DNA of 64,000 nucleotides from Streptomyces fructofermentans (GCF_014651055.1 NZ_BMWD01000003.1:124001-188000); one strand, 5' to 3'. Shown: positions 19,167 through 27,957, counted from the stretch's first letter. Notes: generated by a model not told the origin, from the sequence alone. Program-made: numbers and translations.

Positions 19167-19303
19167 GCGCAGGGTCCGCGCGCCCGGCCTCCCACCGGGC
19201 TCCCGGCGGGCTCCCGGCCGGACCTCCCGCAGCGCCTCCCCCCGGGTCCACCGCCGGACCCCGCGGCGCCTCCCCCCGCGCCTTCCACCGGCGGGGGCAC
19301 CGG

Positions 19304-19344
19304 CGTTCAGCATTCGTTTATCGGCGACCGGCACTCTCTACCTG
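19304..19344 (+). promoter_or_regulatory. afsS promoter with AfsR-type direct repeats
   Basis: Two heptamers with an 11-bp period, CGTTCAG (19304-19310) and CGTTTAT (19315-19321), form the direct repeat expected for a SARP. An 18-bp spacer then leads to TACCTG (19339-19344) as the -10 box, so the second repeat occupies the -35 position. Known biology: AfsR binds across the -35 region of afsS. Transcription would start near 19351 and give a leader of about 140 bases. Confidence 0.65.
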
Positions 19345-19409
19345 TCACACCGTCGCGTCGGGGGGCAGACGGTCTGACTTGGGGCCCGACCGACTAGTCT
19401 GCGGCTCCG

Positions 19410-19453
19410 AACGCCCGTCCGGCGGCCCTCGGGGGAGCTTCCGGACGGGCGTT
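19410..19453 (+). terminator. Hairpin with T-rich tail in the afsS leader (terminator or attenuator)
   Basis: AACGCCCGTCCGG (19410-19422) pairs perfectly with CCGGACGGGCGTT (19441-19453) across an 18-base loop and is followed by TCTTC. It has the form of an intrinsic terminator. It sits between the predicted afsS promoter and the afsS start codon. It could end afsR transcripts, attenuate afsS, or both. Confidence 0.65.
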
Positions 19454-19490
19454 TCTTCACTCGTCACCACTGCGGAGGAAGTCAAAGCCC

Positions 19491-19766
19491 ATGAGCGACA
19501 AGAAGCACGACACGGACGCTGCGCTGCCGAACGGCTCGGTCACGGACGAAGAGATCACCACGCTCGACAACCCGATGCCCGCCCCGCCGTCGGGCAAGGA
19601 CGTCGTCACCAAGGACAACCCGATGCCGACACCGCCCGCGCCGCCGGCCGGCAACGGCGTCACGACCATGGACAACCCGATGCCGGCTCCGCCGTCGGGC
19701 AAGGACGTCACCACGATGGACAACCCGATGCCGGCCCCGCCCGCGCTGGGCCTGGACAACAAGTAG
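19491..19766 (+). CDS. afsS: AfsS, small activator of secondary metabolism (extended repeat form)
   Basis: A 91-residue hydrophilic protein that begins MSDKKHDTDAALPNG. It carries four copies of a T-x-DNPMP-x-PP motif: TLDNPMPAPP, TKDNPMPTPP, TMDNPMPAPP and TMDNPMPAPP. AfsS of S. coelicolor (63 residues) has the same TxDNxMPxPx repeats, is activated by AfsR and raises antibiotic production by an unknown mechanism. Here the repeat region is longer, with SGKDV or Pro/Gly linkers. GGAGGA lies about ten bases upstream of the ATG. It is the gene directly after afsR, as in other streptomycetes. Confidence 0.95.
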   Translation: MSDKKHDTDAALPNGSVTDEEITTLDNPMPAPPSGKDVVTKDNPMPTPPAPPAGNGVTTMDNPMPAPPSGKDVTTMDNPMPAPPALGLDNK

Positions 19767-19786
19767 ACCTTCCGTCCCGACGGGGA

Positions 19787-19825
19787 TCGGCCGCGGTGGC
19801 ACCGAGGGGGAGCCACCGCGGCCGA
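19787..19825. terminator. Rho-independent-type hairpin after afsS
   Basis: A perfect 14-bp stem (TCGGCCGCGGTGGC paired with its complement) with an 11-base loop, 20 bases after the afsS stop codon. There is no T-run. It lies between afsS and the convergent acyl-CoA synthetase gene, so it may end both. Confidence 0.75.
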
Positions 19826-19887
19826 GGCGTGCCCGGACCCGCCGGCGCCCCGGCTGCGCCCCGCCGACGGCCCGGCGGCCCACGGGC

Positions 19888-21486
19888 TCACCGTCCCCGC
19901 AGCTCGCCCTTCACCACCTTGCCGCTCGCGTTGCGCGGGAGTCCGGTGACGAACTCCACGGCACGCGGGACCTTGTAGTTGGCCATCTCGCGGCGGGACC
20001 AGGCGATCAGGTCGTCCGCGGTCAGCGGGCTGTCCGGGCGGCGCACGACGTAGGCCTTGCCCACCTCGCCGAGCCGGGCGTCCGGCACGCCGACCACCGC
20101 CACGTCCGCCACGTCCGGGTGCAGGCCGAGGAGCTGCTCTATCTCCGCCGGGTACGCGTTGAAGCCGCCGACGATGAACATGTCCTTGATCCGGTCCGTG
20201 ATCCGCAGGTTGCCCGCGGCGTCCAGGACGCCCACGTCCCCCGTGCGGAGCCAGCCGCCGGGGGCCAGCACCTCGGCCGTGGCGGCCTCGTCCTCGTAGT
20301 AGCCGCTCATCACGTTGAAGCCGCGGACCAGCACCTCGCCCGGCGTGCCCGGCGCCGACGCGTTCCCCCGCGCGTCCGCCACCCGTACCTCCGTGCCGGG
20401 GATGGCGCGCCCCGACGTCCGGGCGATGACGCCCGCCTCGTCCCCCCGGCGGCACATGGTGACGATGCCGCTGGCCTCGGAGAGCCCGTACGCCGTGAGG
20501 ACCGTCTCGATCCCGAGCTGCGACTTCAGCCGTTCCACCAGCCGCAGCGGCACGACGGCCGCTCCCGTCACCACGAGCCGCAGCGCCGAGAGGTCGTACG
20601 TGTCCCGCGCCGGATGGTCCAGCAGGGACTGGTGGAGCGTCGGCGGCCCCGGGAGCACCGAGATGCGCTCCGAGGCCACGTTGGCGAGGACGGTGTCCAC
20701 GGTGAACACCGGCTGCGGGACCATCGTCGCGCCGCGCATCAGGCAGGCGATCACCCCGGCCTTGTAGCCGAAGGTGTGGAAGAAGGGGTTCACGATCAGG
20801 TAGCGGTCGTCGCGGCGCAGCCCGGCCAGGTCGCTCCACACCTCGTAGGCGCGCAGCGTCTGCGCGTGGGTGATCACGGCGCCCTTGGGGCGGCCGGTCG
20901 TGCCCGAGGTGAAGACGATGTCCGAGGGGTCGCCCGAGCGGACGGCCGCGGCCCGCTGCCACACCTCGCCCGCGTCGACGGTGTCCCCGCTCGCCAGGAA
21001 GTCCTTCCAGGTGCGGAAGTCGGCGGGCGCGTCGTCGGACAGCACGACCACCTGCTCCAGGTCCGGGAGGCCGGGCAGGGGGCCCGTCCCGTCGCCCTGC
21101 CCGGCGGCCCGGCGCAGCGACGCCACGTACGACGTGCCCAGGAACGTACCAGTCACGAACAGCAGCCTGACGCGGCTGCGGGACAGCACGTAGGCCGCCT
21201 CCGCGCCCTTGAAGCGGGTGTTCAGCGGGACGAGGACGGCGCCCGCGGAGACCGCGCCGAGCGCCGACACGATCCAGTCCACGGTGTTGGGCGCCCACAC
21301 GGCCACCCGGTCGCCGGGGGCCACGCCGGCCGCGACGCACGCGGCGGCCGCGCGCTCCACCCGGGCTCCCAGCTCGGCGTAGGTGACGCGCGCACGGCCC
21401 TCGACGACCGCCTCGGCGTCGCCGTACCGGGCGGCGGCGTCCCGCACCAGCCCGGGGATGGTGCCCCACTCCAAGTCACCGCGCAC
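19888..21486 (-). CDS. Acyl-CoA synthetase (AMP-forming, FadD type)
   Basis: A 532-residue adenylate-forming CoA ligase that activates a carboxylic acid to acyl-CoA with ATP. Its motifs are IVFTSGTTGRPKGAVITH (A3 phosphate loop), TAYGLSEASG (A5), TGDVGVLD (A7), RIKDMFIVGGFNAYPAEIE (A8) and NASGKVVKGELR with the catalytic lysine (A10). GTG 21486 is preferred because GGGGAGG lies six bases upstream. GTG 21510 in the same frame lacks a site. The operator at 21518 would overlap the leader. Its location between afsS and afsK is unlike S. coelicolor. Confidence 0.9.
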   Translation of the reverse strand: MRGDLEWGTIPGLVRDAAARYGDAEAVVEGRARVTYAELGARVERAAAACVAAGVAPGDRVAVWAPNTVDWIVSALGAVSAGAVLVPLNTRFKGAEAAYVLSRSRVRLLFVTGTFLGTSYVASLRRAAGQGDGTGPLPGLPDLEQVVVLSDDAPADFRTWKDFLASGDTVDAGEVWQRAAAVRSGDPSDIVFTSGTTGRPKGAVITHAQTLRAYEVWSDLAGLRRDDRYLIVNPFFHTFGYKAGVIACLMRGATMVPQPVFTVDTVLANVASERISVLPGPPTLHQSLLDHPARDTYDLSALRLVVTGAAVVPLRLVERLKSQLGIETVLTAYGLSEASGIVTMCRRGDEAGVIARTSGRAIPGTEVRVADARGNASAPGTPGEVLVRGFNVMSGYYEDEAATAEVLAPGGWLRTGDVGVLDAAGNLRITDRIKDMFIVGGFNAYPAEIEQLLGLHPDVADVAVVGVPDARLGEVGKAYVVRRPDSPLTADDLIAWSRREMANYKVPRAVEFVTGLPRNASGKVVKGELRGR

Positions 21487-21517
21487 AGCGGGCCTCCCCA
21501 CGGTCGACACACCACTA

Positions 21518-21534
21518 GCTGACTACCCGTCAGA
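21518..21534. promoter_or_regulatory. Operator palindrome (site 5)
   Basis: GCTGACTACCCGTCAGA matches 12 of 14 specified positions. It lies 32 bases upstream of the acyl-CoA synthetase start at 21486, on the synthetase side of a divergent promoter region. Confidence 0.75.
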
Positions 21535-21544
21535 TTAGCTGTAG

Positions 21545-21561
21545 CCTGACGGCCTGTCAGC
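21545..21561. promoter_or_regulatory. Operator palindrome (site 6)
   Basis: CCTGACGGCCTGTCAGC matches 11 of 14 specified positions. It is the second site in the divergent region, 36 bases upstream of the rightward thiolase-homologue operon. Its centre is 27 bp from that of site 5. Confidence 0.65.
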
Positions 21562-21597
21562 CACAGCCGCCTGGCCGTCACACGGAGGTGCGCGCAC

Positions 21598-22797
21598 ATG
21601 GCACGGACCCTGCCGGGAAGAACCGCCTCTGGCATCCCCCCGGGCATCCCCTCGGGAATCAAGGACGCGACCGCCGTCGTCGGGATCGGCCGGACCCCCT
21701 TCGCGAAGCAACTGCCCGGCAGCGAGAAGGAGCTGGCCTGCCGGGCGATCCTCGCCGCCCTGGACGACGCCGGGATCTCCCCCGGAGAGGTCGACGCCCT
21801 CGCCTCCTACACGATGGAGGAGACCGACGAGGTCGAGGTCGCGAAGTCCGTGGGCCTCGGCGACCTCACCTTCTTCAGCAAGGTGGGCTACGGCGGCGGC
21901 GGTTCGTGCGCCACCGTCGCGCACCTCGCCGCCGCCGTCGCCACCGGGCAGGCGACGGTCGGGGTCGCCTGGCGGTCGCGCAAGCGCGGCTCGGGCCCGC
22001 GTCCCTGGCGGAACACCGCCGTCCAACTGCCCACGCCCGCCCAGTGGACCCGCCCGTTCGGCCTGCTGCGGCCCGTCGACGAGATCGCCATGCTCACCCG
22101 CCGGTACATGCACGAGTACGGCACGACCCGGGACCACCTGTTCAACGTCGCCCTCGCCTGCCGGAACCGGGCCAACCAGAACCCGGCCGCGATGATGTAC
22201 GAACGGCCGTTGACCCGCGAGATGTACATGACCTCGCGGTGGATCAGCGAACCGCTGTGCCTGTACGACAACTGCCTGGAGACGGACGGCGCGCTGGCCT
22301 GCGTCGTGGTGTCCGCCGCCCGCGCGGTCGACTGCCGGCAGCGGCCCGTCTACGTCCACTCCGCGGCCCAGGGCCTGCCCGCCCAGCACCACGGCATGGT
22401 CAACTACTGGAACGACGACCCGCTCACCGGGCCCGCCTGGACCGCGGCCCGGCACCTGTGGAAGCACGCCGACTTCACACCCGAGGACGTCGACGTGGCG
22501 CAGATCTACGACGCGTTCACGCCGCTCATACCGCTCTCCCTGGAGGGCTACGGCTTCTGCGGACGGGGCGAGGGCGGCGCGTTCACCGAGGGGGGCGCGC
22601 TGGAGATCGGCGGACGCCTCCCGATCAACACCGCCGGCGGCGGGCTCAGCGAGGCGTACGTGCACGGCTTCAACCTGATCACCGAGGGCGTGGAGCAGTT
22701 GCGCGGCACCAGCACGGCCCAGGTCCCCGGGGCGGCCACCTGCCTGGTCACGGCCGGCGAGGGTGTACCCACCTCCGCCCTGCTGCTGAGGAGTTGA
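21598..22797 (+). CDS. Thiolase-fold lipid-transfer protein (Ltp2-like aldolase candidate)
   Basis: A 399-residue thiolase-superfamily protein of the SCP-x/Ltp branch. The usual nucleophile context is replaced by VGYGGGGSCATV. The C-terminal His loop of true thiolases reads PINTAGGGLSEAYVHG, with Tyr in place of the HP pair, and VAQIYDAFTPLI precedes it. These features recall Ltp2, which, with a DUF35 partner, performs retro-aldol cleavage of steroid side-chain CoA esters. A DUF35 gene follows six bases downstream. The ATG at 21598 has GGAGGTG at eight bases. It is the first gene of a three-gene operon. Confidence 0.85.
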   Translation: MARTLPGRTASGIPPGIPSGIKDATAVVGIGRTPFAKQLPGSEKELACRAILAALDDAGISPGEVDALASYTMEETDEVEVAKSVGLGDLTFFSKVGYGGGGSCATVAHLAAAVATGQATVGVAWRSRKRGSGPRPWRNTAVQLPTPAQWTRPFGLLRPVDEIAMLTRRYMHEYGTTRDHLFNVALACRNRANQNPAAMMYERPLTREMYMTSRWISEPLCLYDNCLETDGALACVVVSAARAVDCRQRPVYVHSAAQGLPAQHHGMVNYWNDDPLTGPAWTAARHLWKHADFTPEDVDVAQIYDAFTPLIPLSLEGYGFCGRGEGGAFTEGGALEIGGRLPINTAGGGLSEAYVHGFNLITEGVEQLRGTSTAQVPGAATCLVTAGEGVPTSALLLRS

Positions 22798-22803
22798 GAC
22801 GAC

Positions 22804-23226
22804 ATGCTGACACCGGTCGTGGACGACGACGGGGCACCCTTCTGGGAGTACGCCGCCCGGGGCGAACTGCGCGTGCAGGCCTGCGGCGGCTGCGGCGAGC
22901 TGCGCTTCCCGCCCCGCCCCTGCTGCCCCCGCTGCCAGTCCTTCGACGGCGAGTGGCGCAGGATGAGCGGCCGGGGCCGGATCTGGTCCTACGTCGTCCC
23001 GCATCCGCCGCTGCTGCCCGACTACGCCGAGCGGGCCCCGTACGGCGTCGTCGTGGTCGAGCTGGCGGAGGCGCCCCGCATCCGGCTCGTCGGATACCTG
23101 GTCGGCGCTCCGGGGGCGGGGCTGGGCTCGGTGCCACCGGACCGCATGCGGATCGGGGCCAGGGTGCAGGTGGTCTTCGGCGGCGCCGACGGGGCGCTTC
23201 CGCAGTGGATGCCGGAGCGCCCGTGA
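22804..23226 (+). CDS. DUF35 OB-fold/zinc-ribbon protein
   Basis: A 140-residue protein with an N-terminal rubredoxin-like zinc ribbon (CGGCGELRFPPRPCCPRC: Cx2C...Cx2C, about residues 28-45) followed by an OB-fold (GRGRIWSYVVPHPPL, then VVVVELAEAPRIRLVGYL). DUF35 proteins bind thiolase-fold partners and are thought to help load or channel acyl-CoA. The gene lies directly between the Ltp-like protein and an enoyl-CoA hydratase, overlapping the latter by four bases. This supports an Ltp/DUF35 complex encoded by this operon. Confidence 0.9.
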   Translation: MLTPVVDDDGAPFWEYAARGELRVQACGGCGELRFPPRPCCPRCQSFDGEWRRMSGRGRIWSYVVPHPPLLPDYAERAPYGVVVVELAEAPRIRLVGYLVGAPGAGLGSVPPDRMRIGARVQVVFGGADGALPQWMPERP

Positions 23227-23993
23227 CCCTGCGGACGGAGGTCGACAGGGGGACGGGAGTCGCCGTGCTCACCCTGGACCGGCCCGAGAAGCTCAACGCC
23301 CTCGATCTCGCCACGGCCGACGGACTGAAGGCCGCCTGGCAGGAGTTCCGGTACGACGACACCGTCCGGGCGATCGTCCTCACCGGAGCCGGCGGGCGGG
23401 CGTTCTGCACGGGCCTGGACCGGAGCGCCGACGTGCCGCAGCCCGGCTCGCCCTACATGGTGGACGACCCGCTCGCCGCGGTCGGCCCCAAGGCGGGCGG
23501 CCTGTGGAAGCCCGTGATCGCCGCGGTGAACGGCATGGCCTGCGGCGGCGCCTTCTACCTGCTCGGCGAGTCCGAGTTCGTGGTGGCCGACGAGAGCGCC
23601 ACCTTCTTCGACCCGCACACCACCTACGGCATGGTGAGCGCCTACGAGTCGGTCTACCTGGCGCAGCGGATGCCGCCGGGCGAGGTCGCGCGGATGGCGC
23701 TGATGGGCACCGCCGAACGGATCTCGGCACGGCGGGCGTACGAGGTCGGGCTGGTCTCCGAGGTCACCCCGCCGGGCGAGGCGGTCACGGCCGCCGTGCG
23801 GTGCGCGGACGTCATCGCCTCCTGCCCGACGGAGGCCGTGCAGGGCACCGTGCGGGCGGTGTGGGCGGCACGGGAGGCGGCGCTGACGGCGGCCCTGTCG
23901 TACGCCCCGCACCTCGTGTCGCTCGGCAATCTGCCGGCCGAGCGGCAGGCGGGGCTCTTCGGCGCCCGCCGTCCGGGGTTCCGCACGCGCTGA
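23223..23993 (+). CDS. Enoyl-CoA hydratase/isomerase family protein
   Basis: A 256-residue crotonase-fold protein that would hydrate an enoyl-CoA or a related CoA ester. LDRPEKLNALDLATADGL opens the fold and GGRAFCTGLDRSADV forms the first oxyanion loop. AAVNGMACGGAFYLLGESEF carries the second, where the usual Glu positions are partly changed. Its GTG start overlaps the stop codon of the DUF35 gene (GTGA), so it is coupled to it. Last gene of the operon starting at 21598. Confidence 0.9.
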   Translation: MTLRTEVDRGTGVAVLTLDRPEKLNALDLATADGLKAAWQEFRYDDTVRAIVLTGAGGRAFCTGLDRSADVPQPGSPYMVDDPLAAVGPKAGGLWKPVIAAVNGMACGGAFYLLGESEFVVADESATFFDPHTTYGMVSAYESVYLAQRMPPGEVARMALMGTAERISARRAYEVGLVSEVTPPGEAVTAAVRCADVIASCPTEAVQGTVRAVWAAREAALTAALSYAPHLVSLGNLPAERQAGLFGARRPGFRTR

Positions 23994-24582
23994 ACGGGTG
24001 TCCGGAAGGCCCGTGCGGGGCCGGCCGCCGGGCCCCGCGCGTCCGCCGGACGCACCCGGGCGGCCGCCTCCCGCGGAGCGTGTGCACCGCGTGGCGGGCC
24101 CGCCCGGCCGGGCGTAGCGTCGGGAGCGGGAGCGGGGAGAGCGGGCCCGCGCGCCGTGCGGAGCGTCCTCGGGCCGGCGCCGCTCCCGCCGGGACGACGG
24201 CCGCCGTACGGAGCCCTTCCGTGACTGGTGCGACGGCCGTCACGGACGTCGGCCCCACGACCGTGGGCCGTCGCCGCGAGCGGTGCGCGGACGTCCTGCA
24301 CCCCCGTCCGGCTTCTCCCGCCGCGGCGGGTGCGGTGATGACCACGCCGGCCGGCCCGCCGTTCCGGTCGCGAGCACCGGCGGATCCGGCCGGCGTGGTC
24401 ATCACCGCACCCGCCGCGCCACTGACGGCGACCGCGGGGCCCGACCGGGGCGGCTGCGCGTCGCCGCCCGCCGCCGCGCACGCCTGGGCCGCCGTCCCGC
24501 GGCGCCCCCGCCTTTCCGCGGCCCCGCCCCCGTACGTGCCGCGGCCGGGCTCCACGCCCCGGCAGGGGGCGCGCCCGCGGGG
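23994..24582. other. Convergent intergenic region with long inverted repeat
   Basis: A 589-bp gap between the enoyl-CoA hydratase (rightward) and afsK (leftward). Apart from the 33-bp inverted repeat listed separately, only GC-rich sequence is seen. A long minus-strand frame across it is mostly Ala/Arg/Pro and mirrors the inverted repeat, so it is not called as a gene. Confidence 0.5.
24322..24418. repeat. 33-bp perfect inverted repeat
   Basis: The arms at 24322-24354 and 24386-24418 are exact reverse complements over 33 bp, separated by 31 bases. The core reads GGTGCGGTGATGACCACG. The stem is far longer than an ordinary terminator and lies about 165 bp beyond the afsK stop codon. It may act as a bidirectional terminator or be a remnant of a small mobile element. 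Confidence 0.9.
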
Positions 24583-26937
24583 TCACGTCCTCGCCGTGCC
24601 CGTGCCCTTCTCGGCGTCCAGCGCGTACACGCAGCGGTCCTTGCTGCACGCGTACACCACGCCGTCCTTGACCACCGGAGCACCGGTGATCTCGCCGCCG
24701 GTGGCGAGCTTCCAGCGCAGGCGGCCGTCGTCGGCCTTCAGCGTGTAGAGCAGGTGGTCGGTGGAGCCGAAGTGGATCCGCCCGTCGGCGACGGCGGGCG
24801 CCCCGACGATGTCGCCGCCCGCCTGGAAGCGCCACTTCGGCGTGCCCGTGACGGCGTCCAGCGTGTAGAGCCCCTTGCCGCTGCCCACGTGCACGTGCCC
24901 GGCCGACACGAGGACCGGGTCGACGGAGGAGCGGGACTCGGTGGCGATGCGCCAGCGGTCGCGGCCGTCGGTGGCGTCGAGGGCGTACACCGTGCCGAGG
25001 TAGTCGGCGAGGTACACCCCGCCGCCGGTGACGGCCGGGCCCGGGGCGAACGTGGGCGGGCCGAGGAAGACGGCCGGAGCCTCGAAGTGCCAGCGGACGT
25101 GCCCGCCCGCGATGTCGACGGCGAGGACCCGGGTGCCCGCGGACACGTACACGTACCCGTCCTCGGCCGGGGTCAGCCGCACCGGGACGCCGCCGCAGGA
25201 CGCGGCGTCGCCGATCGGGTAGGACCAGCGCTCGTCGCCGGTGCGGGCGTCGAGGGCGCGCAGCCGGGCGTCCTTCCAGACGTAGACCGTGCCCTCGTGG
25301 ACGACCGGTCCCGCCTCGGGCGACTCGAAGTCGGTCTGGGCGCCGGTGATCTCCCAGAGCCTGCGGCCGTTGGCGGCCTCCCAGGCCTGTACGCCGCCGC
25401 CGCGGGTGCCCGTCACGACGGTGCCGCGGTCGGCCTTGAGGGAGTACACCCAGGCATCGGTCTGGATGCGCCACAGATCGGTTCCCTCGCGGGCGTCCAG
25501 GGCGAAGAGGGTGGGCCCGTCGGAGGCGTGCACACGGCCGTCGGAGACCGCCATCGACCAGGCGACGTCCCGTGTCTTGAAGCGCCGGCGGCCGGTCGCC
25601 ACGTCCAGGGCGTGCACCTCGAACGAGGTGACGTAGACGAGGTCCCCCGCCACCGCGGGCGTACCCCACACGTCGTTCGACATGCGGAAGCGCCACGGGC
25701 GCCAGGACGAGCCCGCGTCCGGGCCGGGCGCGGGCGAGGGCACCGGGACGGGTCCCGCGGCGTCGGCGCCGTTGACGCCGGGGCGCGGCCGGGACCAGGA
25801 GGCGGCGAGTCCCGCCTCCGGCGGGGGAGCCTTCACCGCGGCGGCGCGGGCGTCCGCGACGCGCGGCCCCGGCCCGATCGGGACCTGGGCGCCCGCGAGG
25901 CGGACGGGACCCGCGTCCGGGGCCCCGCCGTGCCGTCCGGCGCCCGCGCCGACCGGCACGGGCGGGGCGTGCGGGGGCGGCGGCGGGACCACGGGCACGC
26001 CGCGTCCGCCGCTGCGTCCGGAGGGGGGCCTGGGGGCCGGGCGTCCGCCGCGGCGCGTCTCGATGAGGCCCACGGCCCGCTCGGGCAGCCAGGCCGAGGC
26101 CGTGCCGCTGTCGTCGGAGCCGGAGCCGAAGAGGTGGGGGGCGAGCTGGGCCTGGAGGTCGGCGGGGTTGGGACGGGCCGGCGCCTCCATCTGCATACAG
26201 GACTCGATCAGCGGCCGCAGCTCGTCGGGGAGCCCTTCGAGGTCGGGGCCCTCCCTGAGCAGCATGAACACGGTCTCGACCGGGTTGGCGCCGTGGAAGG
26301 GCGCGTGTCCCGTGGCCGCGAACACGAGCATCGAGCCGAGCGAGAAGACGTCGCTCGCGCCCGTCACGCTGCGGGAGTCCTTGGCCTGCTCGGGTGACAT
26401 GTAGGCGGGGGTGCCGACGGCGACGTTGGTCATCGTCAGACGTGTGTTCGAAACCCCGGAGGCGATGCCGAAGTCGATGACGCGCGGTCCGTCCTCGACG
26501 ACGAGCACGTTGGACGGCTTCAGGTCGCGGTGGACGAGGCCGGCGCCGTGGATCGACTGCAGCGCCTCGGCGACACCCGCAGCGAGCCAGCGGACCGCCT
26601 GGGCCGGCAGCGGCCCGCACTCGGTCACTATTTCCTCGAGGGAAGGCGCGGGGACGTAGGCGGTGGCCAGCCAGGGCACGGCCGCCCGCGGGTCGGCGTC
26701 CACGACGGCCGCGGTGTAGAAGCCGGACACCGCCCGGGCCGCCTCGACCTCGCGCGTGAAGCGGACCCGGAAGAGCTGGTCCTCGGCGAGTTCCGTCCTG
26801 ACCGTCTTGATCGCCACCCGACGGCCCGAGGCCGAACGCGCGAGATAGACCAGCCCCATGCCGCCGGCACCCAGCCGTCCCAGCACCTCGAACGGCCCGA
26901 TCCGCCGCGGATCGTGCTGTGTCAGCTGATCCACCAC
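24583..26937 (-). CDS. afsK: Serine/threonine protein kinase AfsK
   Basis: A 784-residue kinase that phosphorylates AfsR. The kinase domain (about 13-270) shows [12 protein letters not shown], the ATP lysine VAIK (Lys44), HRDLKPSN (Asp138) and DFG (155-157). The activation-loop threonine falls at residue 168 (TRLTMT), the autophosphorylation site reported for S. coelicolor AfsK. This supports the GTG at 26937 as start; GGGGAGGTGGCAGG lies just upstream. A Pro/Ala-rich linker (about 280-440) leads to a C-terminal beta-propeller of PQQ-like repeats ([30 protein letters not shown] and others). Known kinases of this group sit at the membrane, although no clear membrane segment is visible. Confidence 0.96.
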   Translation of the reverse strand: MVDQLTQHDPRRIGPFEVLGRLGAGGMGLVYLARSASGRRVAIKTVRTELAEDQLFRVRFTREVEAARAVSGFYTAAVVDADPRAAVPWLATAYVPAPSLEEIVTECGPLPAQAVRWLAAGVAEALQSIHGAGLVHRDLKPSNVLVVEDGPRVIDFGIASGVSNTRLTMTNVAVGTPAYMSPEQAKDSRSVTGASDVFSLGSMLVFAATGHAPFHGANPVETVFMLLREGPDLEGLPDELRPLIESCMQMEAPARPNPADLQAQLAPHLFGSGSDDSGTASAWLPERAVGLIETRRGGRPAPRPPSGRSGGRGVPVVPPPPPHAPPVPVGAGAGRHGGAPDAGPVRLAGAQVPIGPGPRVADARAAAVKAPPPEAGLAASWSRPRPGVNGADAAGPVPVPSPAPGPDAGSSWRPWRFRMSNDVWGTPAVAGDLVYVTSFEVHALDVATGRRRFKTRDVAWSMAVSDGRVHASDGPTLFALDAREGTDLWRIQTDAWVYSLKADRGTVVTGTRGGGVQAWEAANGRRLWEITGAQTDFESPEAGPVVHEGTVYVWKDARLRALDARTGDERWSYPIGDAASCGGVPVRLTPAEDGYVYVSAGTRVLAVDIAGGHVRWHFEAPAVFLGPPTFAPGPAVTGGGVYLADYLGTVYALDATDGRDRWRIATESRSSVDPVLVSAGHVHVGSGKGLYTLDAVTGTPKWRFQAGGDIVGAPAVADGRIHFGSTDHLLYTLKADDGRLRWKLATGGEITGAPVVKDGVVYACSKDRCVYALDAEKGTGTART

Positions 26938-27204
26938 TTGCCTGCCACCTCCCCGTACGCGGCCGCGCAACCCAGCCACCGCTCCAGCCACTGCGCAGCG
27001 TCTCACCACCGAACCGGTCCGGTGGCACGCACCCCGATTGTTCCTGGCCCGGGCCCCGGTTGCGAACCAGGTGACGAATCGGGATGTCTTTCGACATACC
27101 CCGGCAAAACTGATGGTCCTGCCTTGGTTTTCAACGCCACCCGGTGCTTTTCTGCGGCTTTCGGAGCCCCGGACCCGCGTTTGCGCGCGGGTGCGCCGCG
27201 AATT

Positions 27205-27957
27205 TCAGCGCTGGAAGAGGGCGAAGGACGCCCCCTGGTTGTCGGTGACGACCGCCACATGCCCGTACGAGGTGTCGAAGGGCGGCGCCTGGACCCGGCC
27301 GCCGAGGCGCACCACCGTGCCGAGGGCGGCCTCGCAGTCCTCCACCCCGAAGTGGACGAGGAAGTGCGGCGGCATCTCCGCGAAGAAGACGTCGGAGACA
27401 TGGGCCCGGCCGAAGTCCCGGGTGGTTCCGGGCCCGAAGAGGGCGTCGTGGAAGAGGGTGCTGTAGAAGGCGTCGGCGACGGCGGTGTCCCGCGCGTACA
27501 ACTCCACCCAGCAGAAGGAGCCGCGGCCGTGCCGGACGCCGAATCCGGGGAGTTCGGCGCCCTGCCACAGCCCGAAGACCGCGCCCTCGGGGTCGGTGGC
27601 GAGCGCCGTCGTGCCGTAGTCGCCCAGTGGAACGGGTGCCGTGATCACCTGACCGCCCGCCTCCCTGACGCGGCCGACCAGTGCCGCGGCGTCCGGGGTG
27701 GCGAAGTGGACCGTCCACACGGTGGGCATCCGGCCGTCCCGCTTGGGGGCGAGGGAGGCCACGGGCTTCCCGTCGAGGTCCGCCCGCACGGAGCCCCCGT
27801 AGGGGCCCTGGGCCGCCCCGGTGGGCGCGAAGGGCTCGAAGGTCCAGCCGAAGAGTTCACCGTAGAAGCGCTTGCCCGCCTCCACGTCCGGAAGCTGGGC
27901 GTCCACCCAGCAGGGGACACCCTCGACGAAAGCGGAAGACGCATCGGATCCGGCCAT
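27205..27957 (-). CDS. VOC (glyoxalase/bleomycin-resistance) family protein, two domains
   Basis: A 250-residue protein with two VOC modules. The first starts VPCWVDAQLPDVEAGKRFYG and ends DPEGAVFGLWQG. The second starts GSFCWVELYARDTAVADAFY and ends NQGASFALFQ. The repeated Y/FxxLFxW and DPxGxxFxLxQ patterns are characteristic. Streptomycetes have many such proteins, which bind small molecules or act as dioxygenase- or isomerase-like enzymes; the substrate is unknown. It sits between afsK and a TetR regulator. Confidence 0.88.
   Translation of the reverse strand: MAGSDASSAFVEGVPCWVDAQLPDVEAGKRFYGELFGWTFEPFAPTGAAQGPYGGSVRADLDGKPVASLAPKRDGRMPTVWTVHFATPDAAALVGRVREAGGQVITAPVPLGDYGTTALATDPEGAVFGLWQGAELPGFGVRHGRGSFCWVELYARDTAVADAFYSTLFHDALFGPGTTRDFGRAHVSDVFFAEMPPHFLVHFGVEDCEAALGTVVRLGGRVQAPPFDTSYGHVAVVTDNQGASFALFQR

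Noticed and set aside
16200..19334. Very long open frame antisense to afsR
   Set aside because: High-GC DNA keeps antisense frames open; it is compositionally biased and has no domain, while the sense strand is clearly AfsR.
23812..24555. Minus-strand open frame of 247 codons downstream of afsK
   Set aside because: It is Ala/Arg/Gly-rich, overlaps the enoyl-CoA hydratase end, and its most striking peptide similarity is an internal mirror caused by the 33-bp inverted repeat.
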